Source of the DNA: Deltaproteobacteria bacterium | GTDB lineage: Bacteria; Desulfobacterota; Binatia; UBA12015 | Direction: 5' to 3' | Length of the DNA: 64,000 nucleotides | Assembly (NCBI GenBank): GCA_029262355.1 | Contig: JAJCZO010000270.1 | Coordinates: forward strand, 1 to 64,000 | In this document: positions 45,868 through 56,900 of the stretch, piece after piece | Position numbering within the stretch: the first letter of the stretch is position 1 | Layout of the letters: each line of letters begins with the position of its first letter | Translations under genes and position numbers: made by a program | The notes under the pieces: model-generated | What the model saw: the letters and a program-made list of their open reading frames with translations, nothing else | Databases searched by the model: none | Told to the model about the DNA's origin: nothing

Positions 45868-46491
45868 TCACGCTCGCGGAGGAACTGCGCTCGCGACCAG
45901 AGCCTCGATCAAGGCCTCCAGCGCTTCGCGCGTGTCCTTCTTGGTCAACTTCTGATCCGTTCGGAGCCGATCCCACGCCTCGAACGACACCGCGACCTCG
46001 AGGGCATTCGCAACCGCCGGAGGCACGCCCTGGAGTTCGGGCAACCAACGCTCCAGATCGGTGCGCAAGTCGCGCACCATCGCTCGATGTTCTTTCTGCA
46101 AGAACGGCGACCTCCACCGCTGCAGGTTCGCCGAACGCTTGTACGGACCAAGGCGTTCGTAGAGACCGCATCGCCTCCCCACGAGATCCCGTACCCTCTT
46201 CAAAACCGTGCCCTGCGGCATTCCGCCGGCCAAGAGCGGCGCAAGCGTTTCCCGAAGCCTGGTGTTCATCTCGGCGAACAGCTGATCCATCTCGTCGAAG
46301 TGCCGGAAGACCGTTCGGATTCCGACCCCGGCGCGATCCGCAACACGCTGGGCGGAAGGCCGCAAATCGCCGTCACCGATCAGGTCGAACATTGCGCGGA
46401 CGATCGCCTCCCGGCTCTTGGCGGAACGCCGGCGTCGGCCATCGAGTTCCTCGCCGTCCGTTTTCGCATCCGTTTTGTGTGATAGCGTCAC
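45868..46491 (-). CDS. TetR family transcriptional regulator
   Basis: RRRRSAKSREAIVRAMFDLIGDGDLRPSAQRVADRAGVGIRTVFRHFDEMDQLFAEM; GTG start at 46491 preferred. Confidence 0.85.
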   Translation of the reverse strand: MTLSHKTDAKTDGEELDGRRRRSAKSREAIVRAMFDLIGDGDLRPSAQRVADRAGVGIRTVFRHFDEMDQLFAEMNTRLRETLAPLLAGGMPQGTVLKRVRDLVGRRCGLYERLGPYKRSANLQRWRSPFLQKEHRAMVRDLRTDLERWLPELQGVPPAVANALEVAVSFEAWDRLRTDQKLTKKDTREALEALIEALVASAVPPRA

Positions 46492-46567
46492 GCTCGCCTC
46501 TCCCACTCCCGCCGGCAGAACGACACCACCCACGGGGCAAGTGTCGCCGGTTGCGAACCCCACATAT

Positions 46568-46584
46568 TGGCAGTAACCATGCCA
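46568..46584. promoter_or_regulatory. Inverted repeat TGGCA-N7-TGCCA between divergent tetR and acyl-CoA dehydrogenase genes
   Basis: TGGCAGTAACCATGCCA in the divergent intergenic region. Confidence 0.4.
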
Positions 46585-46621
46585 TAAAGGATCTGAACGA
46601 CAGAATCAAAGGAGCACCCAA

Positions 46622-47809
46622 GTGGACCTCACCTACGACAGCGAGCTCGAGAGCTTTCGCGAGCAAGTCAGGGCCTTCATCGCCGAAAACTGGCCGCGCG
46701 AGGGCGATGGAGCGGTACAGAAGTTCCGCCAACTCGCCATCGACTCCGGCTACCTCTACCGTCATTTCCCCAAGCAGTACGGGGGCTCCGAACAGGACGC
46801 CCACCCGCTGAAGGCGCAAATCATCCGAGAGGAGTTCGGTCGCGCCCGCGCTCCGGGAGAACCCCTGGGCATCGGCCCGTCCATGCTTGCCCCGACCCTT
46901 CTCGAACGCGGCACCGAGTGGCAGAAGGAAAAATTCATCCCCCGCACGCTCACCGGGGAGCTGATCTGGTGTCAGGGGTACAGCGAGCCAGGCTCCGGCA
47001 GCGACCTCGCATCTCTGCGCACCAAGGGCGATCTCGACGGCGACGAGTGGGTCATCAACGGGCAGAAGGTTTGGACCAGTGGCGCGCACCTCGCCGACTA
47101 CATGTTCTGCCTCGTGCGCACGGAGCCCGATGCACCCAAGCACAAGGGCATCTCGTACCTCTTGATCGACATGAAGCAGCCGGGCGTCGAGGTACGCCCC
47201 CTGCGCACGATGACGGGTACCGCCGACTTCAATGAGGTCTTCCTGACCGACGTTCGCACACCCCGCGACTGGATCGTCGGCGACCGCGGCGAGGGCTGGC
47301 TCGTGTCGCGCACCACGCTGAAGCACGAGCGCAACTCGATCGGCGGTGCGCGTCGTACGGAAGAGTCCCTCAACGCTCTTGCGCGACTCGCGAAGAAGAC
47401 GACTCGAAACGGCCGCCCGGCGATCGAAGATCCCGCGGTGCGCCAGCGACTCGCACAGATCGAGGGGTACGTGCAGGCACACAAGTACTCCGGGTTCCGC
47501 CAGCTCACCAAGGACGCGAAAGGCGAGTCCGTGGGCAGCCTCCAGCTGATGATGAAGCTCTTCTCGACCAACATTCAGCATGACGTGTCGCGGCTCTCGA
47601 TGGACTTGATCGGCGCGGACGGCATGCTGTCGGCGGGCAGTGCCCATCTAGGAACGCCGGCGAGGGACAGCCAGAGTTGGATCGGCGCCTACATGTACTC
47701 CCTCGGCATCGCGGTGGCGGGCGGCACGGCGAACATTCAACGCAACGTGATCGCGGAGCGCGGGCTGGGCCTTCCGCGCGACGCCGCCGCAACGAGGAGT
47801 TCAAAGTGA
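46622..47809 (+). CDS. Acyl-CoA dehydrogenase family protein
   Basis: WCQGYSEPGSGSDLASLRTKGDLDGDEWVINGQKVWTSGAHLADYMFCLVRTEP; SLGIAVAGGTANIQRNVIAERGLGLPRD. Confidence 0.95.
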   Translation: MDLTYDSELESFREQVRAFIAENWPREGDGAVQKFRQLAIDSGYLYRHFPKQYGGSEQDAHPLKAQIIREEFGRARAPGEPLGIGPSMLAPTLLERGTEWQKEKFIPRTLTGELIWCQGYSEPGSGSDLASLRTKGDLDGDEWVINGQKVWTSGAHLADYMFCLVRTEPDAPKHKGISYLLIDMKQPGVEVRPLRTMTGTADFNEVFLTDVRTPRDWIVGDRGEGWLVSRTTLKHERNSIGGARRTEESLNALARLAKKTTRNGRPAIEDPAVRQRLAQIEGYVQAHKYSGFRQLTKDAKGESVGSLQLMMKLFSTNIQHDVSRLSMDLIGADGMLSAGSAHLGTPARDSQSWIGAYMYSLGIAVAGGTANIQRNVIAERGLGLPRDAAATRSSK

Positions 47810-48885
47810 ATTTCGATCTCACCGACGAGCAGCGAATGCTGCAGGAGACCGTCGGACAGCTGGCCGAGAAGCAGTGCCCGGTGACCGAAATCCAAAAGCG
47901 ACTCGAGTCCGAAGAGCACAACGCGGCCCTTTGGAAGGCCCTGTCGGACTTGGGCGTCCCGGGCCTCGCCATCCCCGTCGAGCACGGCGGCGCAGGGCTC
48001 GAGGTCCTCGACCTCGCCGTCGTCGCCGAAACCCTGGGCTACCACGCGACACCGGGGCCGTATCTGGGCCACGTCCTCGCCGCGCACGCGATCTCGCTCG
48101 GCGGCAACGAGGAACAGAAGAAGCGGTGGCTTCCCGGCCTCGCGACGGGAGAGCGGATCGGGACGATCGCCTTCGCCGAGACGGGCAGCGCGTGGGACCC
48201 CGAGCAGTGGGTGCTCAGCGGAGAAGGCCCCCTCACCGGCACAAAGGAATTCGTGCCCTCGGCAGACATCGCCGACCTGATCGTCGTCGGCCTGCGCGGC
48301 GGACAGCTCGGCGTCGTCGAGAAGGGCGCCGCCGGACTCGCGGTCGACGCGGTCGACTGCGCCGACCTCACGCGCCGCGTCCATCACGTGCAGTTCGAGG
48401 ACACGGCGCGTGAGATCCTTCCCTTGGGGGCAGCGACATCGACGGCAGTGCGCGACGTCGGCCTGTCGCTTCTCGCAGCCGATGCACTCGGCGGCTCCCA
48501 GCGCCTGCTCGACATGTGCGTCGAGTACGCGAAGACCCGCGAACAGTTCGGGGTGACGATCGGCAGCTTCCAAGGCCTGAAGCATCAGCTTGCAAACATG
48601 GCCGTCGATGTCGAACCGAACCGCGGCCTGTACTGGTTCGCCGCATACGCCCAGGATCACGTACCCCACGAGGCCGAGCGCATCTCGGCGATCGCCAAGG
48701 CGCACATCACCGACCGATACATGCAAATCGGTCGCGACAGCGTCGAGGCGCACGGCGGCATTGGCTTCACCTGGGAATGCGACGTGCAGATCTGGTTCAA
48801 GCGCGCCATGTTCGACCGTGCCTTCCTCGGCTCACCGTCGGAACATCGCGAGCGCGCAGTTCAACTCGCCCCCTGGGCGTCCTGA
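47806..48885 (+). CDS. Acyl-CoA dehydrogenase family protein
   Basis: VNFDLTDEQRMLQETVGQLAEKQCP; DLGVPGLAIPVEHGGAGLEVLDLAVVAE; YAKTREQFGVTIGSFQGLKHQLANM; EAHGGIGFTWECDVQIWFKRA; GTGA overlap with previous stop. Confidence 0.93.
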   Translation: MNFDLTDEQRMLQETVGQLAEKQCPVTEIQKRLESEEHNAALWKALSDLGVPGLAIPVEHGGAGLEVLDLAVVAETLGYHATPGPYLGHVLAAHAISLGGNEEQKKRWLPGLATGERIGTIAFAETGSAWDPEQWVLSGEGPLTGTKEFVPSADIADLIVVGLRGGQLGVVEKGAAGLAVDAVDCADLTRRVHHVQFEDTAREILPLGAATSTAVRDVGLSLLAADALGGSQRLLDMCVEYAKTREQFGVTIGSFQGLKHQLANMAVDVEPNRGLYWFAAYAQDHVPHEAERISAIAKAHITDRYMQIGRDSVEAHGGIGFTWECDVQIWFKRAMFDRAFLGSPSEHRERAVQLAPWAS

Positions 48886-48895
48886 GGAGAGTAGA

Positions 48896-49762
48896 ATGAA
48901 GATCGGCCTCATTCCCTGCAACGTCGGCGTGAGCAGCGTCGACATGATCGTCCACATGGCGCAGACCGCCGAAGAAGTCGGGCTCGAGTCTCTGTGGACG
49001 TTCGAGCACGCGATCGTCCCGGTCGACTACCAATCGGCCTATCCCTACAGCGCCGACGGCAAGATGGGCGCAACCCCGGAGACGGGCTTCGTCGATCCGT
49101 TGATCGCGCTCACGACCGTCGCCGCGCACACCGAGAAGCTCCGGCTCGGCACCGGCGTGAACATCCTCCCGCAGTCGAACCCACTAATGCTGGCGAAGCA
49201 AGCCGCAAGTCTCGACTTCGTATCGAAGGGGCGGTTCATGCTGGGCATCGGGATCGGCTGGCTCAAGGAAGAGTTCGACGCACTCGGCGTCCCCTTTGAA
49301 CGGCGAGGTGCCCGTTTCGCCGACTACGTCGACGCCATGCGCAAAGTATGGTCCGGCGACACCGTCGAACACCAAAGCGATTTCGTCCACTGGACGGGCT
49401 TCAAGAGCTACCCCCTCCCGATCCAGGATCCGCTCCCGCTCGTGATCGGCGGCTCGAAGAAGAACGCGCTCAAGCGCGTCGCTCGCTACGGACAAGGCTG
49501 GTACGCCCCGGCCATGACGGCAGACCAGGTCGAGGGCATGCTGCCCGCGCTCGACGAGGCGTGCGCCGCGGAGGGCCGCGACCGGTCCACGATCGAGATC
49601 TCCACGATGTACATACCGGCGATGGAACCGCCCGCAGAGGCGCTTCCGCGCTACCGCGACCTCGGCGTCAGCCGACTCATCATTCCGCTGCAAGCACTCG
49701 GAGAAAAGCCTCTGGAGGGCATCGCCCGCCTTGGCGACGACGTGCTCGCAAAGATCAACTGA
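48896..49762 (+). CDS. LLM-class F420-dependent oxidoreductase
   Basis: MKIGLIPCNVGVSSVDMIVHMAQTAEEVGLESLWTFEHAIVP; LRLGTGVNILPQSNPLMLAKQAASLDFVSKGRFMLGIGIGWLKEEFDALG. Confidence 0.95.
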   Translation: MKIGLIPCNVGVSSVDMIVHMAQTAEEVGLESLWTFEHAIVPVDYQSAYPYSADGKMGATPETGFVDPLIALTTVAAHTEKLRLGTGVNILPQSNPLMLAKQAASLDFVSKGRFMLGIGIGWLKEEFDALGVPFERRGARFADYVDAMRKVWSGDTVEHQSDFVHWTGFKSYPLPIQDPLPLVIGGSKKNALKRVARYGQGWYAPAMTADQVEGMLPALDEACAAEGRDRSTIEISTMYIPAMEPPAEALPRYRDLGVSRLIIPLQALGEKPLEGIARLGDDVLAKIN

Positions 49763-49787
49763 CCCGCAACCCAGAAAGGAACCCATC

Positions 49788-50069
49788 ATGCCGAGCATCA
49801 TTGCCAACATCCGAGTAAAAGAAGACAAGGTCGACGAGGCGAAGACCTTCTTTGCGAAGCTCGCGACGGACACTCTCGCGGCGGAAGCGGGCACGCTCGC
49901 CTACGTCGCGCACCAGCGCAAAGACGACCCGACGATGTTCGTGTTCTACGAGAAGTACGCCGACGACGCGGCCTTCGCGACGCACGGCGAAAACCTCGGC
50001 CAGCACGGCAAGGCGTTCGGCGCCGTCATGGCAGGCCCGCCGGAGATCATCTTCATCGAAGAAGTCTGA
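49788..50069 (+). CDS. Antibiotic biosynthesis monooxygenase (ABM)-type small protein
   Basis: MPSIIANIRVKEDKVDEAKTFFAKLATDTLAAEAGTLAYVAHQRKDDPTMFVFYEKYADDAAFATHGE. Confidence 0.88.
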   Translation: MPSIIANIRVKEDKVDEAKTFFAKLATDTLAAEAGTLAYVAHQRKDDPTMFVFYEKYADDAAFATHGENLGQHGKAFGAVMAGPPEIIFIEEV

Positions 50070-50268
50070 ACGCCGCTACCGGATGGGCACCACCCATCCA
50101 CGTCGCGCGTCCGCACGACGGTACGTGTGACATTCGTTTCTCTTCTCTTGGCGTTGCCAGCAAAGCCCTGCGCTACCGTGTCACGTTGACCCGACGGCGG
50201 TGTGCCAGATCCGCCCACCGATACGCCGCATCGACTCCGCGCCTGCGCGCGGCACGGGAGAGACCCAG

Positions 50269-50633
50269 ATGCCCACACAGGCCCAGCTTGCCGCGTTCGC
50301 AGACCACCCAGGCGACGCGGCCCGGTCGTCATGGTGAACGTCCTGCGATACGTGAAGGGCGAAGGCGAGGCCGCCTATCAGAAGTACGGCGAGATGGTGC
50401 TCGAGATCCTGCAGAAAATCGGCGCGAGGCCGCTCTACATGGGCAGCTTCGACTCCACGGTCATCGGCGACTTCGATGAAACCTTCGATTCGATCGCCTT
50501 GGTCCAATACCCGAACCGCCAAGCGTTTCTCGACATGATCGGCTCCGAGGAGTACCAGGCCGCACACGTCCACCGCGACGAGGGGCTCGAGAGCCAGTGG
50601 CTGCTCGCGAGCACCCCGATCTTCACCGGCTGA
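50269..50633 (+). pseudogene. DUF1330-like protein, apparent 1-nt deletion near 50316-50324 (or a shorter CDS from 50331)
   Basis: ATG at 50269 reads MPTQAQLAAFADHPGDA then leaves the frame that encodes VVMVNVLRYVKGEGEAAYQKYGEMVLEILQKIGARPLYMGSFDSTVIGDFDETFDSIALVQYPNRQAFLDMIGSEEY. Confidence 0.65.
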
Positions 50634-50870
50634 CCACGAGTGGTGCTCAGGCGCGAACGGCACGGCCCTTGCAAAACGGCCCTTCGGCCGGCGAGCAGGC
50701 CCGCCGCGTGCCAGCGCCTCCCACAAAGCGTCCATGGAAGTAGATATTCGGTCCCTCCACGTGGAAGCCGCGACCGAAGCCTGGTATTGTCCCCGCGTCT
50801 GAAGCTGGGAGCGGCAGGATACCACGTGGGGGGTATCGGCGGGCTCCCGCAGCGGTGTGGGGTGTGTGGG

Positions 50871-52862
50871 ATGAAGACGGTGGATCGTTCGCGGGGCGGC
50901 TGGGACGTCGTTGGACGCGGAGTGATGCAGGAAACGTCCGAGAGCGACTCGGGCGGTGCGCGGACGCAAAGCAGGGAAGAGGTCCCTTTTTCGTGGGTCG
51001 CAGACGTCGTCGAACCGGCGACCGCCCAAGACGAGCCGAGCGACGAGAAGCTGAGCGCACTCGACGCCGGCTTCCTCTTTTTGGAGAAACCTCACCAGAA
51101 CTTCCAGATCGGCTGCGTCGCCATGCTCGACACGTCGCCCGGATTCGAGACGCTCGTCGAGACGCTCGACGAGCGTCTCGCGGAGTTCCCACGCTTCCGC
51201 CAAGTGCCGGTCCGCGCGCGTTTCGATCTAGGCTGGCCCGTCTGGCGCGAGGACGCCGAGTACGACATTCGCCGCCATGTACGCCACGTGGCCCTGCCTC
51301 GCCCGGGCGACCGACAGAAGCTCAGCCACGTTCTGGAGACGCTCGTCACGACGGCATTGCCGTCCGATCGTCCGCTCTGGGAGGTCCATCTCGTCGAAGG
51401 ACTCGAACACGGGCGCGCGGCGCTGCTGTTCAAGGTTCACCACTGCATGAATGACGGGATCAGCGGGTTCCACGTTCTCGAGACGATTGCCGACAGCCTG
51501 CCCGAAGCCACCCAAGAACGTACCCCGGCCCAGTCGGCGGCGCTCGACGTAACCACGCCCCCCGCACCTGCACTCGCGCGCAAGCCGGACCATGGCTTGG
51601 TCGGGCTTCTCTCCGACGTACTCGCCGATCCGCGAGGAATCGCGACGCGCGGCATCCGCGACTTCGCCGAAGCGGCGGGAACGATCGCTTCGTTCCTCGA
51701 AGAGCCCCCGGCGAGGATGCCTTGGAACGGCAGGCTGGGCCAGGGGCGCCAGCTCCTGTGGCGCTCGTACCCGATGGAGGAGTTCACCTCGCTGAAAGTC
51801 GCGGTCGACGGCACGATCAACGACGCCGTCCTGGCCATCGTGGCCGGAGCCCTGCGCACCTACTCCCTCCAAAGCGGGCACGCCTCCGACCACGGCACAG
51901 TTCGGTGCATCGTCCCGACCAGCCTCCGGGCGAAGGGCGACGGAGCAGCCCTGGGCAACCAGGTCACCGCAATGTTTCCGCGCCTACCGATCGATGTTGC
52001 CGACCCGGTGGAACGGCTCAACCGCATTCGCGACGAGATGCGCAACCTCAAGGAGCGCAAACAGTCGCGCGCAACCACGATGATGCTCGCCGTTGCCGGC
52101 GCCCTGCCCTCCTTCACCGAGGCCTCGGTCCTGAGCGCCGCCTCGGACATGTCGATGGTGAACACCCTGTGCACGAACGTGCCGGGCCCGAAGCAGACTC
52201 TGCACGTGTGTGGCAAGCGGATCACCGAGATCCATGCGATCGCGCCGCTCTTCCTTGACGTAGGGCTCGCGTTCGCCGTGGCGAGCTATGCCGACCGGAT
52301 CTCGATCTGCGCCGTGGTCGACCCAGCATTGGTGCCCGACGTCGAGAACATCGGTAACGCCCTCGACGCCGCACTCTACGACACGCGAAAGGCGCTTTGG
52401 AGCAAGTCGGAGGCCCTTCAAGCGGCCTCGCGCCTGGCGCGCGGGCCGACGGTCGCCGACCTGATGAGCCGGAACGTCGCGACCGTCGGCGTCGACGACT
52501 CGCTGCAACGCGCACACGAGTTGATGCGCATGCGTCGATTGAACCACCTGCCGGTCGTCGATCGCAACGCGCGCCTCATCGGCGTGCTCACCCAGCGCGA
52601 CCTCTTGTTTGCCACGCCACAGGTCCCTGCCAAACTGAACGCGCAAGACCGCGCTCGCATGCTCGGCCGGTTCGCAGTCGGCCGCGCCGTCGACGGCAAG
52701 CTCACGACGGCGAGCCCCGACGAGCCGGTCCTCGATGCCGGCAAACGAATGGTGGAGAACCAGCTCGACTTCCTTCCCGTCGTGGACGACGGCGGACAGC
52801 TTCTCGGCCTAGTCACAGAGGACCACATCGTGAGGTGGACGACCCAAACCCAAGCGCTCTGA
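50871..52862 (+). CDS. WS/DGAT-family O-acyltransferase with C-terminal paired CBS motifs
   Basis: [42 protein letters not shown] (HHxxxDG); [17 protein letters not shown]-terminus [52 protein letters not shown] and [22 protein letters not shown]; start could also be 50925. Confidence 0.9.
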   Translation: MKTVDRSRGGWDVVGRGVMQETSESDSGGARTQSREEVPFSWVADVVEPATAQDEPSDEKLSALDAGFLFLEKPHQNFQIGCVAMLDTSPGFETLVETLDERLAEFPRFRQVPVRARFDLGWPVWREDAEYDIRRHVRHVALPRPGDRQKLSHVLETLVTTALPSDRPLWEVHLVEGLEHGRAALLFKVHHCMNDGISGFHVLETIADSLPEATQERTPAQSAALDVTTPPAPALARKPDHGLVGLLSDVLADPRGIATRGIRDFAEAAGTIASFLEEPPARMPWNGRLGQGRQLLWRSYPMEEFTSLKVAVDGTINDAVLAIVAGALRTYSLQSGHASDHGTVRCIVPTSLRAKGDGAALGNQVTAMFPRLPIDVADPVERLNRIRDEMRNLKERKQSRATTMMLAVAGALPSFTEASVLSAASDMSMVNTLCTNVPGPKQTLHVCGKRITEIHAIAPLFLDVGLAFAVASYADRISICAVVDPALVPDVENIGNALDAALYDTRKALWSKSEALQAASRLARGPTVADLMSRNVATVGVDDSLQRAHELMRMRRLNHLPVVDRNARLIGVLTQRDLLFATPQVPAKLNAQDRARMLGRFAVGRAVDGKLTTASPDEPVLDAGKRMVENQLDFLPVVDDGGQLLGLVTEDHIVRWTTQTQAL

Positions 52863-52975
52863 GCTTCTCACCTGCTCGTGGGCCCTGGGGCGCCTGGATG
52901 CGAAGCCCACTTCGCTCCGATATCCCCTCCGATGTCCCTAGCCTGGGGCCATCACCGAGATACGAGGAAGCGACC

Positions 52976-53767
52976 ATGGGCCGACTAGACGGAAAGCGCG
53001 CGATCGTCACGGGTGCGGGCAGTGGCATCGGCAGAGCGACGGCATCGCGCTTCGCCGAAGAAGGCGCCGTGGTCCTTGCGGTCGACCTGGCCGCGGAGGC
53101 CGTCGACGAGACCGTCGGAGCGATCCGGGCGGCCGGCGGGCGAGCAGAGAGTGCCGCCGCCGACGTGGGGGACGAGGCGGTGGTCGAGGGACTGGTCGAC
53201 CGCGCGGTCAAAGACCTGGGCGGCCTCGAGGTCGTATACGCGAACGCAGGAGTCCCAGGACGACCGGCACCCTTGTTCGACCTCACGGCCGAGGACTGGG
53301 AGAATGTCCTGCGCGTGAACTTGATCGGCCCGTTCCTCGCGATCAAACACGCGGCGCGCGTGATGAGGGAGACGGGCCGCGGTTCGATCCTGTGCACTGC
53401 GTCGGTCGCGGGGCTGCGGTCGGGCGCCGGTCCGACCCCGTACTCTGCCAGCAAGGCCGGTGTGGTGAACCTCGTTCAGACGGCGGCCAACCAGCTCAAG
53501 GGGACCGGGGTGCGCGTAAATGCGATCTGCCCCGGGCTGATCGAGACCGGAATGACGGCGCCGATCTTCGAATTCGCCCGGGCCGCGGGCAAAGAGAACA
53601 AGATTGGGCAGCTGAACCCTCTTCAACGCTACGGCGCCCCCTCGGAGATCGCGAACCTCGCCCTCTTCCTCGCGAGCGACGAGGCCAGCTACGTAAACGG
53701 CCAGGCCATCGCCGCGGATGGCGGGCTTTCGAGCAGTCTGCCGGTGGTGGCGGGCCACCTATTCTGA
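52976..53767 (+). CDS. SDR family oxidoreductase
   Basis: [65 protein letters not shown]. Confidence 0.96.
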   Translation: MGRLDGKRAIVTGAGSGIGRATASRFAEEGAVVLAVDLAAEAVDETVGAIRAAGGRAESAAADVGDEAVVEGLVDRAVKDLGGLEVVYANAGVPGRPAPLFDLTAEDWENVLRVNLIGPFLAIKHAARVMRETGRGSILCTASVAGLRSGAGPTPYSASKAGVVNLVQTAANQLKGTGVRVNAICPGLIETGMTAPIFEFARAAGKENKIGQLNPLQRYGAPSEIANLALFLASDEASYVNGQAIAADGGLSSSLPVVAGHLF

Positions 53768-53925
53768 TCGCCGCCGGGCCCGGCTTTCCGATCCGCTAAA
53801 GAAGTGTAAACCCGCGGAATACCAATGGACTTGACTGCGGTCCGGCTGATAGGGCAGCAAGGGCATGCGCACATCACCATTTAAGGCGGAGCATCGGCTC
53901 CCTAGAACCTGAAAGGGGCACCCGC

Positions 53926-56900
53926 GTGGGCTACCTGAACTCTTCTTCACGTCTCTGCATTCTGGTCACCTCGCTCCTCGTGCTCGCCGCGAGTCCCGCC
54001 TTCGCACTGGTCTCGACCGACGAGCGAAAGTGCATCGACGAGATCAACAAGGGCGGTCGCAAGATCGCGCTCGTCCAGAACAAGGCGATCCAGAGTTGTG
54101 TTCGCTTCTTCTCGAAGGGCCTTCTCCCCGGAACGTTGGACGACTGCATGATCGAGGGCCTACCGCCCAAGGTCTCGCTGAACGTCGCCAAGGTGGAGGC
54201 CAAAGCGAACAAGACGTGCGACGACACCCCGCCGTCATTCGGCCCCTTCAGCACCACGAGCCAAACCTCGATCGCGATCGCAACGTCGTTCGACCTGCTG
54301 CAGGACGTCTTCGGGCCGACCCCGATCGACTCCGCGATCGCCACCGACTCGATCGAGTCGAAGTGTCAGACCACGATCCTGAAGGACCTGCACAAGTGCG
54401 AGGACACGCGACTCAAGACATTCCGGAGCTGCGTGAAAGACGGAGTCAAGTTCGGCCAGATCAACGACGAGACCGACATCGAGCTGCTCTGCCTCCAATC
54501 GCCAGATCAGACCGAGCCGCGGGGCAAGATCACCGCGAACTGCATCACCAAGCCCGCCGCGCACGTGTCCGGTCGGTGCACTGGCAAGGGCGTGGCCCTC
54601 GACACGGCGTTCCCCGGTTGCGGGACTACAGTCGACGGCGAACTGGTCGACTGCATCGACCAAGCGGCGCGCTGCCGCGTTTGTAACTTCGCCGTCGAGG
54701 TGGACGCGCTGCTCACCGACTGCGACCTCTACGACGACGACACCGCGAACTTCAGCTGCGCCACCCCGAACATCTGTGGCGACAGCACGATCCTCGATGG
54801 CGAGACCTGCGACGACGGCAACCGCGCCGACGGCGACGGCTGCGACGCCACCTGTCAAATCGAAACCGGGTACTCGTGTGCCGGCGAGCCCAGCACCTGC
54901 GGCGAGATCTGCGGGGACAGCCTGATCGTCGGGGCCGAGACCTGCGACGACGGCGGAACATCGGCCGGCGACGGCTGCTCGGCGACGTGCCAGATCGAGT
55001 CGGGCTACAGCTGCTCCGGCGCTCCGAGCACCTGCTCGGAGATCTGTGGCGACGGTCAGATCGTCGGCGCAGAGACCTGCGACGACGGCGGAACCGCCTC
55101 GGGCGACGGGTGTGACTCGGTCTGTCAGCTCGAGGCGGGCTTCAACTGCGCCGGCGAGCCCACGACGTGCACGAACATCTGTGGGGATGGCCAGATCGTC
55201 TCGGGCGAGACCTGTGACGACGGCGCCACGAATCCCGGGGATGGCTGCGATGGGAGCTGCCAGCTCGAGTCGGGCTTCAACTGCTCGGGCGAACCTACCA
55301 CGTGTACGAACATCTGCGGCGACGGCCAGATCGTCAGCGGCGAAGCCTGCGACGATGCCGGCACGACGCCGGGTGACGGCTGCGACGGCGCTTGTGCGAT
55401 CGAGAACGGCTATGCCTGCGCAGGTGCGCCGAGCCTCTGCGGCGAAGTCTGCGGGGACGGCCAGGTCGTCGGCGGCGAGGCTTGCGACGACGGAGGAACC
55501 TCGTCGGGTGATGGCTGCAACAGCGCCTGTCAACTCGAAGCCGGCTTCAACTGCGCCGGCGCCCCGACCAGCTGCTCGCCGATTTGCGGCGACGGCCTGA
55601 TCGTCTCTGGCGAGACCTGCGACGACTCCGGCACTGCGCCGGGCGATGGCTGCAGCGCCTCGTGTCAGACGGAGACCGGCTACTCGTGCGGCAGTCAGCC
55701 GAGCGTGTGTGCACCGGTCTGCGGTGACGGCCTCGTGATCGCTCCCGAAACCTGTGACGACCTCGGGTCGGCGCCGGGCGACGGCTGTGACGCCTCCTGC
55801 GGGGTGGAATCGCAGTGGGCCTGCTCGGGTCAGCCCAGTGTCTGCAACCTCTTCTCGGTGGTAATCAATACCCCGACGCACGGCTCGTTCACGCAGTCGG
55901 CGACCTCCAACGTGACGGGCGTGGTGAACTTCCTAGCGCCCGCGCAAGCAGCGCTCACGATCAACGGCGCTCCGGTCTCGGTCGGCCCAGGTGGCGCCTT
56001 CTCGACGACGGTCACGCTCGATCAGCCGGGCATCTTCACGCCGATCCGCGCAACCGTCACCGACACGACATTCGGGGGCAACGCGCACGACCGGGTGGTG
56101 GCGATTTTCGGACCGTCGGTTGCCGACGGCGCCCTCTCTGATGAGAGCGTCGCCCTGCGGCTGAACGATAGCGGCCTCGATGAGGCGGAGCCGCTCGTTG
56201 CCGCCTTGGCGGGCGGCGGCCTCGATCTGGCCACGTTGATCCCCGTCGGGACGCAACTCATCGGCAACACATGCTTCGTCGACTCCTTCCTGGGCTGTCT
56301 GGGAAGCGGGTCGGTCAGCGTGTCGAACCCACCCCCGTCCATCGCCGGCTTCGGGATCGCAATGGACTCGAAGATCAACGTGGTCGAGGGCATCGTCACC
56401 GTGACGAACATCCAGGTCAACGTGCAACTCAGCGGATCGGGCGTCGTTCCGACCTGCGGAATTCGCATCACGGCCAACAGCGCCACGTTCGACGCGGACT
56501 ACAGCCTGAGCCCGGACGCCGGCGATCCGGGCATGATCGACGTCAACCAGTCCGGCAACTTGGCGGTCTCCTTCAGTGGCTTCAACCACACGTTTACGTC
56601 GGGCCTCTGTGACGCGCCGATCATCGGCGACATCATCGCCCTGTTCCTGCCCGACATTCAGTCGCTAACGCTCAGCGCGATGGAAGGCTTCCTGAACGAT
56701 CCGGACGGCGCCGGCCCACAGGACGGCCCGATCGGTGACGCGATCGAGACGGCACTCGCCGATATCTCGATCTCCGGACCGATCGGTTCCGGGTTGGGCG
56801 TCATGCTCGACACCCCGCTGTTCGCGGTGCTCGAGAACCACTCCGGAATCACTCTGGGCACCGACTCGTCGTTCACGACGCAGGTCGGCACGGGCCCGGG

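Noticed and set aside
53860-53925. AGAACCTGAAAGGGG upstream of the giant Cys-rich gene, reminiscent of part of a TPP riboswitch or a GEMM element
   Set aside because: Only a short chance match; the other conserved TPP (CTGAGA, paired arms) and GEMM elements are missing.
54235-55881. 548-aa minus-strand ORF with repeated AVAAxTRR segments
   Set aside because: The apparent repeats are the reverse complement of the DUF4215 repeats on the plus strand; no independent coding evidence.
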